Below are positions 60,210 through 64,000 of a DNA stretch of 64,000 nucleotides, piece by piece. The notes beneath the pieces are model-generated. The model worked only from the letters and a program-made list of their open reading frames with translations, ran no database searches and had not been told where the DNA came from. This DNA comes from Catenovulum agarivorans YM01 (GTDB lineage Bacteria > Pseudomonadota > Gammaproteobacteria > Enterobacterales > Alteromonadaceae), in contig NZ_JH767527.1 of assembly GCF_000281085.1 (NCBI RefSeq), forward strand, positions 38,378 to 102,377, written 5' to 3'. Both the position numbers and the translations under genes were made by a program. Within the stretch, counting starts at the first letter, position 1. Each line of letters opens with the position of its first letter.

Positions 60210-60971
60210 TTAGCGGCTAATTGTTAAAGCTTGGCCGCTAACATCTTTACTTTGATCAGACATCAAATATAAATAGGTTGGCATAATTTCATGCGGCTGT
60301 TTAAGTGTAGTTGGATCTTCAGCTGGGTAAGCTTTACGGCGCATATTAGTTGCCGTTGCACCAGGATTTAAGCTGTTAAAACGCATTTTAGTATTGTCGT
60401 ATTCATCCGCTAATACTTGCATCATGCCTTCAGTTGCAAATTTACTAATTGCATACGGTGCCCAAAAAGCACGGCCTTTGCGACCAACACTTGAGCTGGT
60501 AAATACAATAGATGCGCTCGGCGATTTTTTTAACACAGGCAACAAGGCTTGCGTCATTATAAACTGAGCATTTACATTAACTTGCATCACTTCTTGGTAC
60601 ATGTCTTCAGGAAATTGCTCAAAAGACATAATGCTACCAAGCGCGCTGGCATTATGTAACAAACCATCTAAACGACCAAAAGTTTGTTCTATGGTTGTTG
60701 CCATATCAATGTAGTTTTGTTTGCTTGCGCCTTTCATATCTAACGGGATTATAGCTGGTTCTTTTATCTCGAACTCAGAGGATAAAGCCATTATTTCATC
60801 GTAAACAGCTTCTAACTTTTTAGTGGTTTTGCCTAATAAAATAACTTCAGCGCCATGTTTGGCAAAACACAAAGCGGCAGCTTTGCCTATACCTGCGCCT
60901 GCGCCAGTAATTAAGATAACTTTGTCTTTTAACTCAGTTGTTGTTGCTTGAAAATCAGCAGGAATATTCAT
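60210..60971 (-). CDS. yciK: Short-chain dehydrogenase YciK
   Basis: A Rossmann-fold SDR with TGAGAGIGKA (22-31) for NAD(P), the NNAG-type block LHNASALG, and the catalytic serine in SSSVGRKGRAFW followed by Y-x-x-x-K (YAISK). The NVNAQFIMTQALLPVL stretch and the C-terminal pattern match E. coli YciK. Its 253 residues match (252). It lies 26 bases after panB on the same strand; substrate unknown. Confidence 0.88.
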   Translation of the reverse strand: MNIPADFQATTTELKDKVILITGAGAGIGKAAALCFAKHGAEVILLGKTTKKLEAVYDEIMALSSEFEIKEPAIIPLDMKGASKQNYIDMATTIEQTFGRLDGLLHNASALGSIMSFEQFPEDMYQEVMQVNVNAQFIMTQALLPVLKKSPSASIVFTSSSVGRKGRAFWAPYAISKFATEGMMQVLADEYDNTKMRFNSLNPGATATNMRRKAYPAEDPTTLKQPHEIMPTYLYLMSDQSKDVSGQALTISR

Positions 60972-60997
60972 CTATTTAAATCTTAAGTTTATAACCG

Positions 60998-61747
60998 TTA
61001 AGGAAATTGTTTATTTTCAACTTCTTGTCTGTACTGAGCACACACTTGTGAAATAGTTTCAGTTACATGGGCATATTGTTTTGAAAATGGCGGCCAATAA
61101 TCACCTATACCCAGTGCATCGTTTATTACTAAAACTTGCCCGTCAGTATCGCCACCTGCGCCAATTCCGATTGTTGGAATGGTCAAAGCGTGAGTGATTT
61201 TAACGCCAAGCTCAGCAGGTATATGTTCTAACACTATCATGCCCGCACCAGCTTGTTGTAGATCAACTGAGTCTTGTAAAATCTGCTCAGCTTCGGCTGC
61301 TTCTTTACCGACTTTTTTAAAGCTAGTGGCTTTTTGTGGGGTTAATCCTGTATGCGCGACAACTTCAATGCCTTCTGCAACTATAGCTTTTACCGCATCA
61401 AAATACGGGCCTTCAAGTTTTACGCTATCAGCACCAGCGGCAACTAATTTTTTGGCATTAGCAACGGCATCTTCAACACTTTCATACGAAAGGTGAGGTA
61501 AATCGCCAATAATATGGGTATTAGGCGCGCCACGACGCACAGCACCAACATGGTAAACCATGTGTTCCATAGTCACATCACGTGTACTTGAAAAGCCCAT
61601 TTCAACCATGCCAACGGAATCGCCAACTAAAATAATAGGCACTCCCGCTTGTTCAATACTACGCGCAACAGGGCAGTTATACGCAGTTAACATGCTAATA
61701 CGGGTATTGCCCTTTAAATTTTGTAATTGTTTAAGTGTTTGTTTCAT
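60998..61747 (-). CDS. panB: 3-methyl-2-oxobutanoate hydroxymethyltransferase
   Basis: PanB makes ketopantoate, the first committed step of pantothenate (coenzyme A) synthesis. Metal-binding D43 (GDSVG) and D82 (GDLP), lysine 110 (SVKLEG) and the catalytic-base glutamate E174 (VLEHIP) are present. At 249 residues it is somewhat shorter than E. coli's 264. panC and panD are not next to it, which is unusual, so it could be a second PanB-like enzyme. Probable operon with yciK. Confidence 0.86.
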   Translation of the reverse strand: MKQTLKQLQNLKGNTRISMLTAYNCPVARSIEQAGVPIILVGDSVGMVEMGFSSTRDVTMEHMVYHVGAVRRGAPNTHIIGDLPHLSYESVEDAVANAKKLVAAGADSVKLEGPYFDAVKAIVAEGIEVVAHTGLTPQKATSFKKVGKEAAEAEQILQDSVDLQQAGAGMIVLEHIPAELGVKITHALTIPTIGIGAGGDTDGQVLVINDALGIGDYWPPFSKQYAHVTETISQVCAQYRQEVENKQFP

Positions 61748-61833
61748 TTTTAATCAACCATTTGGGTTAATTGCAATCGCCGTAGGATACTGCATTTTGG
61801 CGGGTAAAAAAATGGCTTAATGTATTCTTGTGT

Positions 61834-61839
61834 TACAAT
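61834..61839 (+). promoter_or_regulatory. Candidate -10 box of the yhiN operon
   Basis: TACAAT (61834-61839) is followed by a GCGCGCG discriminator and lies 39 bases before the GTG start. No good -35 box is seen. Its position inside the longer TTG frame argues that translation begins at the GTG and not upstream. Confidence 0.45.
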
Positions 61840-61877
61840 GCGCGCGTTTCCATAAACGTTGTATAAATAGGTTTTGT

Positions 61878-63062
61878 GTGCAAAAGTTTGACGTTGTAAT
61901 TATTGGTGCGGGTGCAGCAGGGTTAATGTGTGCAGCTACGGCTGGTTATCGCGGTAAGTCGGTCGCGGTATTAGACATGGGTAAAAAGGCTGGGCGTAAA
62001 ATCCTCATTAGTGGTGGTGGGCGTTCAAACTTTACCAACAGAGTTGCAACCGCTGAAAACTACCTTTGCCAAAATCCCCATTTTGTAAAATCTTGTTTAA
62101 GCCGCTATAGCTCGAATGATTTTATCGAATTGGTTGAGCGTCATGGTTTGAGTTATCACGAGCGTTTGCACGGCCAGTTATTTTGCGATAACAGCGCACA
62201 AGACTTAGTAGATATTTTATTAACTGAGTGTGATTGGGCAGGCGTTGAAATTAAGCTGCGTAATGAAGTCTTGTCTGTTGTTAAAAATGAGCCAGGTTAT
62301 CTAGTCACCACTAATCAAGATGAATATTTGTGTCAATCACTTGTTATTGCATCGGGTGGGTTAACTATGCCTAAACTGGGTGGTAGCCCATTAGGTTATA
62401 AAATTGCAGAGCAGTTTGGTTTAAAGGTCGTACCAACTACCGCTGCACTAGTGCCTTTTACTTTACATGATCACGACAAACAAAGGTTTGACGGTTTATC
62501 GGGCATTAGTATCGATTGTTTAGTAACTAGTCAAAGCGGCAAACAGTTTAGAGAAAATATCTTATTCACCCACAGAGGTTTATCAGGCCCAGCTATTTTA
62601 CAAATATCTTCATATTGGCAAGCAGGGCAAGCTGTCACAATTAATCTGTTGCCAGAGTGTAACTTAACAGTGCAACTAGAAAGCTGGCGTAAAGACAGCC
62701 CGAAAAAATCACTAAAAAATTGTTTAACTCAATTATTGCCATCACGTTTTATCGAAATTTTAATTAATGATAAAGCGCTACCTGATAAGCCTGTTAATCA
62801 GCTATCGCATACTGAAATTAAACATATTCACGACTATTTACATAATTGGACAATCAAACCGAACGGTACTGAAGGCTACAGAACCGCCGAAGTCACATTA
62901 GGCGGGGTTGATACCGACGAACTTAGCTCAAAAACATTTGAAGCCAAAAAATCTGCTGGTTTATATTTTATCGGTGAAGTAACAGATGTTACAGGTTGGT
63001 TAGGCGGTTACAATTTCCAATATGCGTGGAGTTGTGGTGTCGCTTGTGGATTGGCTGTTTAG
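61878..63062 (+). CDS. yhiN: NAD(P)/FAD-dependent oxidoreductase, YhiN/HI0933 family
   Basis: A flavoprotein whose N-terminal dinucleotide site IIGAGAAGLMCA (8-19) precedes GRKILISGGGRSNFTN, GYKIAEQFGLKVVPT, ENILFTHRGLSGPAIL and the C-terminal EGYRTAEVTLGGVDT and GEVTDVTGWLGGYNFQYAW. All of these agree with E. coli YhiN, whose reaction is unknown. I place the start at GTG 61878, preceded by AATAGG; it gives 394 residues (400 in E. coli). Confidence 0.9.
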   Translation: MQKFDVVIIGAGAAGLMCAATAGYRGKSVAVLDMGKKAGRKILISGGGRSNFTNRVATAENYLCQNPHFVKSCLSRYSSNDFIELVERHGLSYHERLHGQLFCDNSAQDLVDILLTECDWAGVEIKLRNEVLSVVKNEPGYLVTTNQDEYLCQSLVIASGGLTMPKLGGSPLGYKIAEQFGLKVVPTTAALVPFTLHDHDKQRFDGLSGISIDCLVTSQSGKQFRENILFTHRGLSGPAILQISSYWQAGQAVTINLLPECNLTVQLESWRKDSPKKSLKNCLTQLLPSRFIEILINDKALPDKPVNQLSHTEIKHIHDYLHNWTIKPNGTEGYRTAEVTLGGVDTDELSSKTFEAKKSAGLYFIGEVTDVTGWLGGYNFQYAWSCGVACGLAV

Positions 63063-63113
63063 CAAAGTCAAAGTAAAAACAAAGAAATAGTAACTTTATA
63101 GCAAGAAACAATA

Positions 63114-63422
63114 ATGAAAAAACTCTCAAAAGTACAAATTAAACAACAAGCGGCTGTTATGGCTGCTGTCGAAGAACTAGAAGAAAAAGCATTTGCAGAG
63201 CTTACAGATGTTGAACAATGTTGGTTTAGCATGGAACACGATGCATTTCCGGGCTCTTTATTAGTTAGAGTGCAATTTAAAACCCAGCAAGCGGTCGATG
63301 AGGCGCAAGATAATCTTTTACTTTGGCAAAAACGCCTAGCTGGGTTATTACTGAAAAAAGGCATATTAATTAAAAATATGCGTAACCATTTAGTGTTTAC
63401 AGTTTTAAGCCCTGATGACTGA
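63114..63422 (+). CDS. Small uncharacterised protein
   Basis: A 102-residue soluble protein with no signal or membrane segment. The N-terminal third is a basic and acidic helix (5-30), followed by a compact region with a WFSMEHDAFPGSLLVRVQF strand pair and a final QKRLAGLLLKKG helix and strand. I do not recognise the family. ATG 63114 lies 51 bases after yhiN. Its stop overlaps the next gene's start (ATGACTGA), which supports this strand over the overlapping minus-strand frame. Confidence 0.65.
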   Translation: MKKLSKVQIKQQAAVMAAVEELEEKAFAELTDVEQCWFSMEHDAFPGSLLVRVQFKTQQAVDEAQDNLLLWQKRLAGLLLKKGILIKNMRNHLVFTVLSPDD

Positions 63423-63996
63423 AGCATTTGCTCACCTAAGAGCAACACTTGCTGACTATTCGCCCTTGCCAGCGGCTAGTTGGCAAGATTTTGTCGCCTG
63501 TTGTAATGGTAAATCCTTTGCAAAAGGGCAGTTGATTTATCCGCTTAATAAGGTGCCGACAAGTTTTTGTTTTCTGCACAAAGGTTTGGCGCGCGCTTAT
63601 GTTACCGACAAAAACGGTAATGAATTTAACAAAAACTTTTTTGCTGAGGGGCGTTTCCCTGGCAGTATGAGTGCGTTGTTAACTAATCAGGCCAATGCTA
63701 TGGCGGTTGAAGCGATAGAAGCCTGTGAAATTATAGAAATAGATTTTAAGCGCTACCGTACACTTTTGTTTGACGATGCCAATTTGATGAAAATGCATAT
63801 TCTTTATTTAGAAAGGCATTGGTTGTTAGAAAAAGAGCCTAAAGAAATTGGTTATTTGCAGTTTGAGGCTAGAGAAAGATATCTCAATTTTTTAAACGAA
63901 CATGCCCAAATAGTTAATCGTCTACCTCAATATCATATCGCCGGTTATCTGGGGATTACACCCACACAATTAAGCCGTATACGTAAACAATTATAA
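63415..63996 (+). CDS. Crp/Fnr-family transcriptional regulator
   Basis: This 193-residue protein has an N-terminal cyclic-nucleotide-binding-like beta domain (about 20-110), a long dimerisation helix (115-140), and a C-terminal winged helix ending in HIAGYLGITPTQLSRIRKQL, the recognition helix pattern of Crp/Fnr proteins. It lacks the cysteines of an Fnr iron-sulphur cluster and the full cAMP-binding set of CRP (no R-S-A-S-type phosphate cassette), so its signal is unknown. Translationally coupled to the small ORF before it. The CDS is complete at its stop 63994-63996. Confidence 0.8.
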   Translation: MTEAFAHLRATLADYSPLPAASWQDFVACCNGKSFAKGQLIYPLNKVPTSFCFLHKGLARAYVTDKNGNEFNKNFFAEGRFPGSMSALLTNQANAMAVEAIEACEIIEIDFKRYRTLLFDDANLMKMHILYLERHWLLEKEPKEIGYLQFEARERYLNFLNEHAQIVNRLPQYHIAGYLGITPTQLSRIRKQL

Positions 63997-64000
63997 AATT

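Noticed and set aside
63068-63448. A 126-codon minus-strand frame across the small ORF before the Crp-type gene
   Set aside because: The plus-strand frame 63114-63422 has operon spacing and an overlapping start-stop with the next gene, and the minus frame has none of these.

Overview
This window is chromosomal DNA from a low-GC marine-type gammaproteobacterium. The closest fit is the order Alteromonadales (relatives of Alteromonas, Pseudoalteromonas, Shewanella or Catenovulum). The evidence is gene order: the dapD-glnD-map / rpsB-tsf-pyrH-frr-uppS-cdsA-dxr-rseP-bamA-skp-lpxD-fabZ-lpxA-lpxB-rnhB-dnaE-accA-tilS block, the yfjD-ypjD / ffh-rpsP-rimM-trmD-rplS block and the recX-alaS-csrA block are all gammaproteobacterial arrangements, and the proteins read like relatives of the E. 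coli versions. The genus is an inference. I see no rRNA, tRNA, CRISPR array, insertion sequence, prophage or integrase gene; nearly all of the window is core genome.

Layout. 1-2100: galM, then a 388-base gap holding a branched inverted-repeat element, then a small DUF4234-like membrane protein. 2105-8787 (minus strand): a tightly overlapping six-gene operon, RDD protein, SpoIIM/DUF95 protein, DUF4129-type protein, DUF4350-type protein, MoxR ATPase and DUF58 protein, which looks like an uncharacterised envelope-associated chaperone system. 9011-13306 (minus): dapD, glnD and map. 13618-33923 (plus): translation factors, UMP kinase, undecaprenyl-phosphate, CDP-diacylglycerol and isoprenoid synthesis, outer-membrane assembly (rseP, bamA, skp), lipid A synthesis, rnhB, dnaE, accA and tilS. 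33958-47033: a TonB-domain lipoprotein, recC-recB-recD, recX, alaS and csrA. In E. coli and many relatives recA sits immediately before recX-alaS; here recCBD occupies that place. 47107-49253 (minus): yfjD/corB-type transporter and ypjD. 49420-52938: ffh and the rpsP operon. 53022-57749: a DnaJ-related protein, fadD, a 56-residue membrane ORF and ligA. 57833-63996: a diguanylate cyclase, an ECF sigma factor with a four-helix membrane partner, panB-yciK, a YhiN-type flavoprotein, a small unknown protein and a Crp/Fnr-type regulator.

The genes mostly serve growth-coupled functions: ribosome synthesis and recycling, export, cell-envelope and phospholipid precursors, DNA replication and double-strand-break repair. 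The least understood parts are the MoxR/DUF58 operon, the sigma factor with its membrane partner, the small ORF behind fadD, the TonB-domain lipoprotein and the repeat element behind galM. Several genes use GTG or TTG starts (glnD, frr, cdsA, fabZ, lpxA, recC, recD, trmD, yhiN). Four candidate promoters share a TACAAT -10 box (galM, ffh, rpsP, yhiN). All functional calls come from reading motifs and recalled family sequences, not from searches.
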